Shown here one piece after another: positions 1-7,059 of a DNA stretch of 11,200 nt (position 1 is the stretch's first letter; each line of letters begins with the position of its first letter). The notes beneath the pieces were generated by a model. The model was not told where the DNA came from. It saw nothing but the letters and a program-made list of their open reading frames with translations, and did not search any database. A program made the position numbers and the translations under genes. The stretch is from the NCBI RefSeq assembly GCF_023230885.1, contig NZ_JALNWM010000107.1:1-11200 (forward strand), in the 5' to 3' direction. This DNA is from Desulfocurvus sp. GTDB lineage: Bacteria; Desulfobacterota; Desulfovibrionia; Desulfovibrionales; Desulfovibrionaceae.

Positions 1-1436
1 ACGGGCGCCACCCCGGGCTCGGCCAGCCAGGCGGCGTCCGCCCCGGGCAGGAACTCCCCGGGCCTGTCCTTGTCCGGCTCTTTCAGGGTCAGGGGCATCT
101 CCGCCGCCGCGCAGACCAGGTGGCGCTCCACGATGCGCGGGTTGGCCGGGTTGAGCACGGCGCGTTCGGGGGGCCGGGTGAAAAAGTCGCGCGGGTTGCG
201 CATGAAATACTGGTCCAGCTGGTCCTCCCCGGCGATGAGGGCCACGGCGGACTCCTGGCTGGCCCGGCCCACGCGGCCCCCGCGCTGCAAGGTCTGCATC
301 ACCGTGCCCGGGTAGCCCACCAGGATGCACAGGTCCAGGCCGCCGATGTCGATGCCCAGCTCCAGGGCGCTGGTGGAGATGACGGCCAGCAGCTCCCCCG
401 AGGCCATGCGCGCCTCGATGTCGCGGCGCTCCTCGGGCAGGAAGCCCGCGCGGTAGGCGCTGATGCGCCCGCGATACGGCCCCGAGCGCTCGGCGGCCCA
501 CAGGGCGACGAGCTCGGTCATGCGCCGCGACTGGGTGTAGACGATGGTCCGCAACCCGCGCGCCAGGGCCGCCTTGAGCAGCAGGATGGCCACCTGGGCC
601 GGGCTGTCGGCCATGGTCAGGGCCGGGTTCAGGAACAGGAAGTGCCGCCCGCCCCGGGGGGCGCCGCTTTCGGTTATGGCGGCCACCTCCTGGCCGGAAA
701 GGCGCTGCGCCAGCTCCCCGGGGTTGCCCACCGTGGCCGAGAGGAAGGCGAAGGCCGGGGCCGAGCCGTAGCGGCGGCACACGCGCGCGAGCCGCCGGAA
801 GACCTGGGCCATGTGCGAGCCCATGATCCCCCGGTAGGTATGCACCTCGTCGACCACCACATGGGTCAGCCCGGAGAGGAAGGTCGCCCATTTCCCGTGG
901 TGCGCCAGCAGCGCAAGGTGCAGCATCTCGGGGTTGGTCAGCAGCACCCCGGGCGGCTCCTCGCGGATCTTGCGCCGGTTCCGGGCCGGGGTGTCGCCGT
1001 CGTAGATGGCCGCCCGGGGCCGCCCGGGGCCGGGCCAGGGCGCGACCATTTCCTCGAAGCCACGCAGCTGGTCCTGGGCCAGGGCCTTCAGGGGGAAGAG
1101 CCACAGGGCCCGGCTGTCGGGGTTCATGATCTGCTGTTCGAGCACGGGCAGGGTGTAGACCAGGGTCTTGCCGCTGGCCGTGGGCGTGGCCACCACCACG
1201 TTGCGCCCGGCGCGCAGCAGGTCCATGGCCCGGGCCTGGTGCTCGTAGAGCGCGGGGATGCCGCGCAGGGCCAGCAGGCGCTCCAGGGTCACGGGCCAGG
1301 GCCTGGCGCAGGCGGCCTCGCGGGCCGGGGCCGGGGGCAGGGTCTGGTGGTGTACCACCAGGTGCCCCAGGCGCTGCGAGGCCTTGAGGGCCGCGACGTA
1401 TTCGCCGATGTCCGCCTTGTGCTCGTTGTTCGCCAT
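1..1436 (-). CDS. DEAD/DEAH-box superfamily 2 helicase, YprA/MrfA-like (3' end outside window)
   Basis: ATP-dependent superfamily 2 helicase; 478 codons are visible and the C-terminal part lies beyond the left edge. Both RecA-like domains are present. Motif I is TPTASGKT with the lysine at residue 90, followed by FPLKALAQDQ (motif Ia). Motif II is DEVH starting at D196, and motif III is SAT. Domain 2 shows IVYTQSRRM, STSALELGID (motif V) and QRGGRVGR at about residues 384-391 (motif VI). The N-terminal region with HHQTLPP and the ALYEHQ Q-like motif resembles the YprA/MrfA/Hrq1 group, whose members carry a C-terminal zinc-binding DUF1998 and, in Bacillus MrfA, act in DNA repair; that domain cannot be checked here. 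The ATG at 1434-1436 gives the expected N-terminus, although no convincing Shine-Dalgarno precedes it. It lies 46 nt after the VOC gene on the same strand and may share its transcript. An Lhr-type helicase is the alternative. Confidence 0.9.
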   Translation of the reverse strand, partial: MANNEHKADIGEYVAALKASQRLGHLVVHHQTLPPAPAREAACARPWPVTLERLLALRGIPALYEHQARAMDLLRAGRNVVVATPTASGKTLVYTLPVLEQQIMNPDSRALWLFPLKALAQDQLRGFEEMVAPWPGPGRPRAAIYDGDTPARNRRKIREEPPGVLLTNPEMLHLALLAHHGKWATFLSGLTHVVVDEVHTYRGIMGSHMAQVFRRLARVCRRYGSAPAFAFLSATVGNPGELAQRLSGQEVAAITESGAPRGGRHFLFLNPALTMADSPAQVAILLLKAALARGLRTIVYTQSRRMTELVALWAAERSGPYRGRISAYRAGFLPEERRDIEARMASGELLAVISTSALELGIDIGGLDLCILVGYPGTVMQTLQRGGRVGRASQESAVALIAGEDQLDQYFMRNPRDFFTRPPERAVLNPANPRIVERHLVCAAAEMPLTLKEPDKDRPGEFLPGADAAWLAEPGVAP

Positions 1437-1482
1437 ACGCGGCCGAGGATACGGCGCGGGCGGCGGAAAGGGAAGGGCGCGC

Positions 1483-2097
1483 TTACGCCCCGGGGTCCGG
1501 TGGGCGGCGCCGCCAGAAGTCGCGCTCGGGTTCCAGCAGCTCGCGGCCCTCGCCGGGGTAGACCTCGCGTTCGGCCTCGGGTTGGGGCACGGGCGGGGGC
1601 CAGTGTCCGGGCCGGGGCTCCGGACCCTCGGCGCCCGGGGCGCCCGGGGCCGGGTCGGTCATGGCCGGGCGGGCGCGCGGGTCCGCCCCCGGAACGGCCC
1701 AGGAGAACTCGATGGGGATCATGTTCGGGTCGAAGCAGTAGACCGAGTGGATGAACCCGTGGTCGACGACCGGCGAGGGCTCGCAGCCCGCCGCCTCCAG
1801 CCGCCCGCGCACGTCCCATAGGTCCTCCTGCGAGGCCACGCCGATGGACACATGGTCGAAGGCCACCGGCCCGCGCACGGGAACCCCGTGGTCTTTCATG
1901 GGCAGGGGCCTTGCGCCGGGCCACTCGAAGAAGGCGACCATGTCGCGCCCGTCGATCTCGAAAAAATAGTGGCGGTAGCCCGGGCGGCCCAGGCCCGCCA
2001 CAAGCCGCATGCCGAGCAGGTCGCGCCAGAAGCGCACCGTGGCGTCCATGTCGCCGGTGACCAGGGCCAGGTGGTTGACTCCGCTGTAGCGGGGCAT
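1483..2097 (-). CDS. VOC-fold (glyoxalase/dioxygenase superfamily) protein with proline-rich C-terminal extension
   Basis: A 204-residue protein with two beta-alpha-beta-beta-beta modules of the vicinal oxygen chelate fold. Module 1 starts with GVNHLALVTGDMDATVRFW and contains FFEW near residue 58. Module 2 starts with FDHVSIGV and ends in a strand with PNMIPIEF. Likely metal ligands by family pattern are H9, H82 and E130, with E58 as a possible fourth. The family includes glyoxalase I, extradiol dioxygenases and resistance proteins; the substrate cannot be predicted. The fold ends near residue 135. About 70 further residues are rich in Pro, Glu and Arg, look disordered, and are not typical of a single-domain VOC protein of about 130-140 residues. 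The ATG at 2095-2097 is fixed by AAGGAG five nt upstream and by the start of the fold. An open frame extends far upstream but is a shadow of the plus-strand genes. It probably heads a transcript that includes the helicase. Confidence 0.88.
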   Translation of the reverse strand: MPRYSGVNHLALVTGDMDATVRFWRDLLGMRLVAGLGRPGYRHYFFEIDGRDMVAFFEWPGARPLPMKDHGVPVRGPVAFDHVSIGVASQEDLWDVRGRLEAAGCEPSPVVDHGFIHSVYCFDPNMIPIEFSWAVPGADPRARPAMTDPAPGAPGAEGPEPRPGHWPPPVPQPEAEREVYPGEGRELLEPERDFWRRRPPDPGA

Positions 2098-2102
2098 GGC
2101 TG

Positions 2103-2108
2103 CTCCTT
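2103..2108 (-). promoter_or_regulatory. Ribosome binding site of the VOC gene
   Basis: On the minus strand AAGGAG sits five nt before the ATG at 2097. It selects this start over the much longer open frame that continues upstream. Confidence 0.8.
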
Positions 2109-2290
2109 GGGCCGGGGCCCGGGGTGGGGGTTGCGGCCCAAGGCTACGGCAAACGGCCCGCCCCGGCAACGCGCCCCGGGCACCGCCTTTGGGGGGTTGC
2201 CCGCCGGCCCGGCGCAGGGTAAGGAAAGGGCCGGACCCCCAAGGGTCGCACCCGCCCCGGGCCGACCGTTCCCACCCCGCCCGGATGAAC

Positions 2291-2296
2291 AAGGAG
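2291..2296 (+). promoter_or_regulatory. Ribosome binding site deciding a GTG start
   Basis: AAGGAG is followed by an 8-nt spacer and GTG at 2305. It fixes the start of the RdgC N-terminal-like gene, where the open frame itself extends back into the VOC gene region. Confidence 0.8.
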
Positions 2297-2304
2297 AATC
2301 CACC

Positions 2305-2922
2305 GTGGGCTTTCTTTCCGCCAGCGCGAGTTTCACGCGCTACCGCATCATCGAGGAAATCCCGGACACCCTGTGGCCGGAAATCGCCGACAGGCTGCGC
2401 CGCAACGCCTTCAAGGACATCGACCACACCGCCGACGAGCGCTCCTTCGGCTGGGTGGCCTTCGACGACATGCTCGACGCCGACTGGCGCACGGCCCCGC
2501 CCCAGAAGGGCGAGTTCATCACCATGGGCCTGCGCCTGGACACCCGGCGCATCCCCCCGGCGGTGTTCAAGAAGCACCTGACCCTGGCCCTGGCAGGCGA
2601 GATGGAGCGCATGGAGCAGACCAAGGGCAAGGCCTACGTCTCGCGCGACCGCAAGAACGAACTCAAGGAGCAGACCAGGCTGCGGCTCATGGCCCGGACC
2701 CTGCCCATCCCCGCCCAGTTCGACGTGGTCTGGAACACCGGCTCCGGCGTGGTCTACCTGGCTTCCATCCAGGGCAAGCTGCGCGCTCTGTTCGAGGACA
2801 TGTTCACAATGACCTTCGACCTGCACCTGGAGCCCATGACCCCGTACTACCAGGCCCTGGCCCGCATGGGCGAGGAGCGCGCAAGCGTCCTGGACGACCT
2901 TGAACCCACTGTTTTCGTCTAA
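2305..2922 (+). CDS. RdgC-like protein, N-terminal-half type (recombination-associated)
   Basis: A 205-residue soluble protein with a GTG start. From about residue 70 to 185 it follows the RdgC pattern. There is a strand with ITMGLRLDTRRIPPAVF, then a charged helix (about 90-128) ending in SRDRKNELKEQ. Next come a conserved LP (133-134) followed by AQFDVVWN and a short strand with GVVYLASIQGK, and finally a helix leading to FDLHLEPMTP. E. coli RdgC has the equivalent order: a Lys/Glu-rich helix, a LLPRAF block, an MMWID strand and VDCASAKKAED. E. coli RdgC is about 300 residues, forms a ring-shaped dimer on DNA and modulates RecA. This gene covers only the N-terminal and central part; the following gene, 13 nt downstream, resembles the rest. 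Its role here, DNA binding and recombination control, is inferred from the family. Assignment is by recalled similarity, not by a search. Confidence 0.72.
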   Translation: MGFLSASASFTRYRIIEEIPDTLWPEIADRLRRNAFKDIDHTADERSFGWVAFDDMLDADWRTAPPQKGEFITMGLRLDTRRIPPAVFKKHLTLALAGEMERMEQTKGKAYVSRDRKNELKEQTRLRLMARTLPIPAQFDVVWNTGSGVVYLASIQGKLRALFEDMFTMTFDLHLEPMTPYYQALARMGEERASVLDDLEPTVFV

Positions 2923-2925
2923 GCC

Positions 2926-2930
2926 GGAGG
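2926..2930 (+). promoter_or_regulatory. Ribosome binding site of the RdgC C-terminal-like gene
   Basis: GGAGG lies just after the stop of the preceding gene and five nt before the ATG at 2936. It supports that start rather than the in-frame ATG at 2900, and shows that the two RdgC-like parts are translated separately. Confidence 0.8.
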
Positions 2931-2935
2931 CCCGC

Positions 2936-3466
2936 ATGGACCACGCATATCTCGGAGAAGCCACGGACGTGGTGCTGGGCCAGGAGTTCCTGACCTGGCT
3001 GTGGTACAGGAGCGAATCCCAGGCCGGACGGTTCAAGACCGACGCGGGCGAGCCCTTCGCCCTGTTCATGGAACAGCGCGTGTCCGTCACCGGCGGCGAG
3101 GGCGACGCCAAGGAAACCACCTCGGTCAGCGGGCTGCTGAGCGAGCTGCGCGAGGCCAAGACCGGCCTGGCCATGGGCAAGAAGGTCTCCAAGGCCCTGG
3201 TGCGCATCGAGGCCGACGCCGAGCAGTGGTCCGCGACCCTCAAGGCCGAGGACATGAGCCTGTCCTCCTTCAAGACCCCCAAGGTGGACACCGGGCGCGA
3301 GGAGGGCGAAGACCCCGACGCGGCCTTCCTGGAAAAGATGTACCTGCTCGAACGCGGCCTGGCCTTCCTGGACTCGGTGTTTCTGGAGTTTCTGGCCCTG
3401 CGCTTCTCCCCGGGCTGGAAGGAGGAGGCCGCCGCCGCGGGCCGCTGGATGGCCCAGGACGCCTAG
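2936..3466 (+). CDS. RdgC-like protein, C-terminal-half type (hypothetical partner)
   Basis: A 176-residue acidic soluble protein without signal peptide or membrane segment. It opens with LGQEFLTWLWYRSE (14-27), a motif that follows the central region in many long RdgC homologues (E. coli: ELTLTEWVRSG). A strand with FALFMEQRVSV and an acidic loop (about 53-62) come next. Then comes a helix with LREAKTGLAMGKKVSKALVR (71-90), which corresponds to the E. coli stretch around IEAGKVVTKLALDW. SATLKAEDMSLSSFKTP then matches the QFVMCDDGSLKRLKF region. A helical tail, 129-160, ends the protein. Together with the upstream gene it makes up roughly 380 residues, more than the 303 of E. coli RdgC. The inferred role is as a partner subunit of the upstream protein. 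I recognise the relationship from pattern only, so hypothetical protein is the conservative name. Confidence 0.65.
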   Translation: MDHAYLGEATDVVLGQEFLTWLWYRSESQAGRFKTDAGEPFALFMEQRVSVTGGEGDAKETTSVSGLLSELREAKTGLAMGKKVSKALVRIEADAEQWSATLKAEDMSLSSFKTPKVDTGREEGEDPDAAFLEKMYLLERGLAFLDSVFLEFLALRFSPGWKEEAAAAGRWMAQDA

Positions 3467-3490
3467 CCCCGCCATGCCGGGACGCCCCCT

Positions 3491-4297
3491 ATGCTCGCCC
3501 TGACCTTTCCCCATTTCGACCCCGTGGCCGTGTCCGTCGGGCCGCTGGCCGTGCGCTGGTACGGGCTGATGTACATGCTCGGCTTTCTGGGCGGCTGGGG
3601 GCTGGGGCGCTGGCGCGCCTCGCGCCCGGGCTCGGGCTGGACCGCGACCCAGGTCGACGACCTGGTGGCCCTGCTCATGCTCGGGGTCATCCTGGGCGGG
3701 CGGCTGGGCTATGTGCTCTTCTACGACCCCCTGGCCTACCTGGCCGAGCCCGCGCGCGTGGTGCGGCTGTGGGAGGGCGGCATGTCCTTCCACGGCGGGC
3801 TGCTGGGCGTGCTCCTGTGCTTCTGGCTGTTCGCGCGGCGCACGGGGAAGAGCTTCTTCGCCGTGTCGGACTTCATCGCCCCGCTGGTGCCCCTGGGCCT
3901 GGGGGCCGGGCGCATCGGCAACTTCATCAACGGCGAGCTGTGGGGCCGCGTGAGCGACGCGCCCTGGGCCATGATCTTTCCGGGCTGGGAGGCCGGGCCC
4001 TACCCGCGCCACCCCTCCCAGCTCTACGAATTCGCCCTCGAAGGAGTGCTGCTTTTCGCCCTGTGCTGGTGGTTCTCCTCGCGCAGGCGCCCCGAGGGGG
4101 CCGTGTCGGGGCTCTTCGCCGCCGGATACGGGACTTTTCGTTTCGTGGTGGAATTCTTCCGTGAGCCCGACGCCCACCTGGGCCTGCTGGCAGGCGGGCT
4201 GACCATGGGCCAGCTCCTGTCCGCGCCCCTGGCGCTCTACGGTGTCTTCCTGCTCTGGCGGGCCTTTTCCCGGGGCCCGCGTCAACCCGCAACATAA
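3491..4297 (+). CDS. lgt: Prolipoprotein diacylglyceryl transferase (Lgt)
   Basis: This integral inner-membrane enzyme moves the diacylglyceryl group of phosphatidylglycerol onto the lipobox cysteine of prolipoproteins, the first step of lipoprotein maturation. At 268 residues it is of normal family size, with about seven membrane segments. Diagnostic features are Y24 in VRWYGLMYML, SFHGGLLG with H101 (E. coli H103), and the Lgt signature GRIGNFINGELWGR at 140-153, holding the essential arginine. R217 and E221 in GTFRFVVEFFREPD match E. coli R239 and E243. HPSQLYE at 174-180 is also typical. The ATG start is supported by the conserved beginning (HFDPVAVSVGPLAVRWYG); only a weak GGGA lies before it. 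It is 24 nt after the RdgC-like pair and 10 nt before the ThiC-family gene, so it probably belongs to a longer transcript with functionally unrelated genes. Confidence 0.97.
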   Translation: MLALTFPHFDPVAVSVGPLAVRWYGLMYMLGFLGGWGLGRWRASRPGSGWTATQVDDLVALLMLGVILGGRLGYVLFYDPLAYLAEPARVVRLWEGGMSFHGGLLGVLLCFWLFARRTGKSFFAVSDFIAPLVPLGLGAGRIGNFINGELWGRVSDAPWAMIFPGWEAGPYPRHPSQLYEFALEGVLLFALCWWFSSRRRPEGAVSGLFAAGYGTFRFVVEFFREPDAHLGLLAGGLTMGQLLSAPLALYGVFLLWRAFSRGPRQPAT

Positions 4298-4307
4298 CCT
4301 CGAGGCC

Positions 4308-5579
4308 ATGCCAAACAATCCCCTCCTCTCACGGCTCCTGGACGAGCATCTGCCCGCGCTGGCCCAGCGCGAGGCCCTGGACCCCGAACTGATCCGCCGG
4401 GCCGTCGCCGACGGCACGATGGTCCTGCTGGCCAACCCCGGCCACGCCGGGGTGCTGCCGACCCTGGTGGGCCAGCCCGCCACGGTGAAGGTCAACGCCA
4501 ACATCGGCACCTCGCCTTTCGTGGAAGCCCCGGACAAGGAGATCCTGAAGCTCAGGATCGCCGAGGCCAGCGGCGCGCACACGGTCATGGACCTGTCCAC
4601 CGGCGGCGACCTGGACGCCATCCGCGCCGGGATGCTGGCCGCAAGCCCCCTGCCCCTGGGCACGGTGCCCCTCTACGGCTGCGTGCAGAAGTACATCCGC
4701 GCCAAGGAGGACCCCGCGAACTTCAGCGCCCAGGAGCTGCTGGAGGAGATCGAGCGCCAGGCCGAGCAGGGCGTGGATTTCATGACCGTGCACTGCGGGG
4801 TGACCCGCCGCGCGGCGGCCCTGGTCGAGGAGTCCGGGCGCGTACTGGGCGTGGTCTCGCGCGGCGGATCCATCACCGTGCGCTGGATGAAGACCAACAA
4901 CCAGGAAAACCCGCTGCTCACGCACTATGACAAGCTGCTGGACATCGCCGCGCGCCACAACGTGACCCTGTCCCTGGGCGACGGAATGCGTCCGGGCGCG
5001 GGCTGCGACGCGGGCGACCCCGCGCAGTGGGAGGAGGTCGTCGTCCTGGCCGAGCTGACCCGCCGCGCCTGGGAGCGCGGGGTGCAGGTGATGATCGAGG
5101 GCCCCGGGCATGTGCCCATGCACCAGGTCCAGGCCCAGATCCAGGGCATCAAGCGCCTGTGCCACGGCGCGCCGCTCTACGTCCTCGGCCCGCTGACCAC
5201 CGACAGCGCCCCCGGCTACGACCACATCGCCGGAGCCATCGGCGGGGCCCTGGCCGCCTATTTCGGGGCGGACTTCCTGTGCTACCTGACTCCGGCGGAG
5301 CACCTGACCCTGCCCGACGGCGAGGACGTGCGCCAGGGCGTGCTGGCCTCGCGCATCGCCGCCCAGAGCGCGGAAAACGCCCTGGGCCGCCCCCTGGCCA
5401 CGCGCCGCGACCTGGACATCTCGCGCGCCCGCGCGGACCTGGACTGGAAGGCCATGGCCGACCTGGCCCTGGACCCGCCCATGGTCCGCCACCGCCGCCA
5501 GGCCCACGCCGACCGCGAGGAATGCGCCATGTGCGGCGAGTACTGCGCCGTGAAGATGCTGCGCGACTTCAAGAAATAG
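4308..5579 (+). CDS. thiC: ThiC-family radical SAM enzyme: phosphomethylpyrimidine synthase (or BzaF-type paralogue)
   Basis: ThiC converts aminoimidazole ribotide to HMP phosphate, the pyrimidine half of thiamine, by radical SAM chemistry. This 423-residue protein is the short anaerobe-type form lacking the long N-terminal domain of E. coli ThiC. Family features in order are KVNANIGTSP, AHTVMDLSTGGDLDAIR, GTVPLYG, VDFMTVHCGVTRR, VVSRGGS, TLSLGDGMRPG, VMIEGPGHVPMHQ and GPLTTDSAPGYDHIAGAIGG. The two histidines in EGPGHVP and GYDHI are the expected metal ligands. The cluster motif is CAMCGEYC near the C-terminus: C406, C409 and C413 (CX2CX3C). The ATG at 4308 follows GAGG at a short spacing. 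An upstream in-frame ATG lies inside lgt and is unlikely. No TPP riboswitch fits in the 10-nt gap. The close paralogue BzaF makes 5-hydroxybenzimidazole for the B12 lower ligand from the same substrate and cannot be excluded by eye. Confidence 0.9.
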   Translation: MPNNPLLSRLLDEHLPALAQREALDPELIRRAVADGTMVLLANPGHAGVLPTLVGQPATVKVNANIGTSPFVEAPDKEILKLRIAEASGAHTVMDLSTGGDLDAIRAGMLAASPLPLGTVPLYGCVQKYIRAKEDPANFSAQELLEEIERQAEQGVDFMTVHCGVTRRAAALVEESGRVLGVVSRGGSITVRWMKTNNQENPLLTHYDKLLDIAARHNVTLSLGDGMRPGAGCDAGDPAQWEEVVVLAELTRRAWERGVQVMIEGPGHVPMHQVQAQIQGIKRLCHGAPLYVLGPLTTDSAPGYDHIAGAIGGALAAYFGADFLCYLTPAEHLTLPDGEDVRQGVLASRIAAQSAENALGRPLATRRDLDISRARADLDWKAMADLALDPPMVRHRRQAHADREECAMCGEYCAVKMLRDFKK

Positions 5580-5591
5580 GGGCCGCCCCGG

Positions 5592-7037
5592 ATGCGCCCC
5601 GCAGCCCGACACGCAAGCCAGGGTACGCCGCCGCCGCGCGGCGTACCCTTTGTCCTGCTTGCCCTGGTGGCCGTCTGCGTTCCGGTGGTGGTCACGCTGT
5701 TCACCGCCGCCCGCGACGGCAACGCCGACGACATGGCCGTCCTGCGCGCCCTGGCGCGCCTGGTCGCCGTGCCGGAGCTGGCTGGCGCCCTGACCGGGGC
5801 GCTGGGCGACCTGCCCGAGGCCATGCGCCTGCGCTACACCATCCGCTTCGGCGTGCTTCACAACTACCCGCTCTGCGCGCTGCTCACGCGGCTGTTCGAG
5901 GCCTGGGGCCCGCCCTCGGCCTATTTCGGGGTGCTGGCCGCCCACGCCCTGCTCAAGGCCGGGGCCGTGGCCCTGCTGCTGGGCACGGCCCGCCGGGCCC
6001 TGGGCGCGGGGCGGGGCGTGGCCTGGGCCCTGGTGCTGGCCCTGGCCGTGGGCCTGCTGCCCGGGGGCCATACCCTGAGCCCCCTGGGCATCAGCGGGAT
6101 GCTCTGGTACCAGGCCGCCCTGCGCAGTACGGCCCTGCCCGTGTTCGCGGCCGCGTTGCTGCTTGTGGGCGCCCAGGAGCCGGGGCGCGCCCCGGTCCGG
6201 GCCTGGGTGGCCCCGGCGGGCCTGGGGCTGCTGGCCGCCTCCCTCAACGTGGGCTTCGCCGCGCTGCTGGCGCCCGCCCTGGCCCTGGGGCTGCTGGCGC
6301 GCCGTCGCGCCGCCGGTGCCGGGATCATGGCCATGCCCCCCCGGCGCCTGGTCCGGGTCTGCGTCCTGGCCGTGCTGGGGCTGACGGTCCTGGGCGCCGG
6401 CCTGCTGCTGGCCCTGCTGGGCGACCACGCCGGGCTGGACCCCCGGCGCTTCACGCGCTGGATATACTGGGTCGGGGCGACCCTGGGCGTCTGCCTGCTG
6501 TGGCGCCGGGCCCGCCGGGAAGGCCGGTCCGGCCCGGCCACCCGCGCCGGGGATTTCCTGGTCCCGGTGCTGCTGGCCTGGGCCGGGCTGGTCTGCGCCG
6601 CCAACGTCCTGGTGCTGGACCGCTCCGTGCTCGGAACGGGCTACGGCCCCGCGCTGGCCTTCGAGCTGGTCAACCGCTCCAGCGGCCTGGCCAACATGCT
6701 GCTGGTGGTCCTCCTCGGGCTGGCCCTCGACCGCCTGAGCCCCGGACGGGCCGTCCGGCGGCTGGCGCCCGTCGCCCTGGCCTGCGTGGCGCTGCTCATG
6801 CCCCTGCGCTACCTGGACGACTGGCGCGAAAGCCGCGCGGAGATCACCGACCCCGCGCGCCTGGAGGCCACCCTGGCCGGCAGGGCCCCGACCCCGGAGC
6901 TGCTGGCCGACGAAGTCTTCTTCTTCCACGCCCTGGCCAACGACCTGCGGCGCGAGCCCGACGGAGCCACCGTCCGGGACTTCTGCGCCCGGGCGGGCCG
7001 GGGCCCAACCGCCCCCGCGCCCGCCGGCGGGGCCTAA
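5592..7037 (+). CDS. Polytopic inner-membrane protein, possible GT-C-type glycosyltransferase
   Basis: A 481-residue protein not recognised as a named family. Hydrophobic segments are seen at about 18-38, 112-133, 143-157, 180-194, 205-236, 254-277, 288-303, 322-342, 366-380 and 391-406, followed by a soluble tail of about 75 residues. TM1 is followed at once by an acidic patch, DGNADD (42-47), and later by VLHNYPL and a helix with FEAWGPPSAYF. GT-C glycosyltransferases (PMT/ArnT type) place catalytic acidic residues just after TM1, and then a HPP-like motif and a similar helix. The comparison is suggestive only. The downstream GT2-GtrA gene would supply the lipid-linked sugar such an enzyme needs. 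The ATG at 5592 has AGGGG at 5578-5582, overlapping the thiC stop, with a 9-nt spacer. The next in-frame starts (GTG at 5667, ATG 5733) would cut or remove TM1. A strong hairpin lies within codons 10-20. Confidence 0.8.
   Translation: MRPAARHASQGTPPPRGVPFVLLALVAVCVPVVVTLFTAARDGNADDMAVLRALARLVAVPELAGALTGALGDLPEAMRLRYTIRFGVLHNYPLCALLTRLFEAWGPPSAYFGVLAAHALLKAGAVALLLGTARRALGAGRGVAWALVLALAVGLLPGGHTLSPLGISGMLWYQAALRSTALPVFAAALLLVGAQEPGRAPVRAWVAPAGLGLLAASLNVGFAALLAPALALGLLARRRAAGAGIMAMPPRRLVRVCVLAVLGLTVLGAGLLLALLGDHAGLDPRRFTRWIYWVGATLGVCLLWRRARREGRSGPATRAGDFLVPVLLAWAGLVCAANVLVLDRSVLGTGYGPALAFELVNRSSGLANMLLVVLLGLALDRLSPGRAVRRLAPVALACVALLMPLRYLDDWRESRAEITDPARLEATLAGRAPTPELLADEVFFFHALANDLRREPDGATVRDFCARAGRGPTAPAPAGGA
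5620..5649 (+). terminator. Terminator-like hairpin after thiC, inside the 5' end of the next gene
   Basis: Perfect 12-bp arms, AGGGTACGCCGC at 5620-5631 and its reverse complement at 5638-5649, are separated by a 6-nt loop. A short TTT run follows (5649-5651), then mixed sequence. It lies 40 nt after the thiC stop, a usual place for an intrinsic terminator, but the U-tract is poor. It encodes part of the N-terminus of the membrane protein. It may act as a partial terminator, attenuator or translation-initiation control element. The pairing is seen directly; the function is inferred. Confidence 0.5.
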
Positions 7038-7059
7038 CGCCCAGGAGTCCGCCACCGCC

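Noticed and set aside
120..1754. Long plus-strand open frame over the helicase region
   Set aside because: It is low-complexity Gly/Arg/Ala/His and lies opposite a helicase with all motifs intact; such shadow frames are expected at this GC content.
2109..2130. G-quadruplex-like run of four G-tracts next to the VOC ribosome site
   Set aside because: It fits the formal pattern, but such runs are common by chance at this GC content and nothing links it to a function.
2098..2304. Possible promoters in the VOC/RdgC divergent gap (minus TTGCCG-17-TAGCCT; plus TTGCCC-17-TAAGGA)
   Set aside because: Promoters must exist here, but both candidates match only about half of the consensus positions or fewer, too weak to place.
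2900..2935. Upstream in-frame ATG for the second RdgC-like gene
   Set aside because: It would overlap the preceding gene and lacks a ribosome site, while the ATG at 2936 has GGAGG at five-nt spacing.
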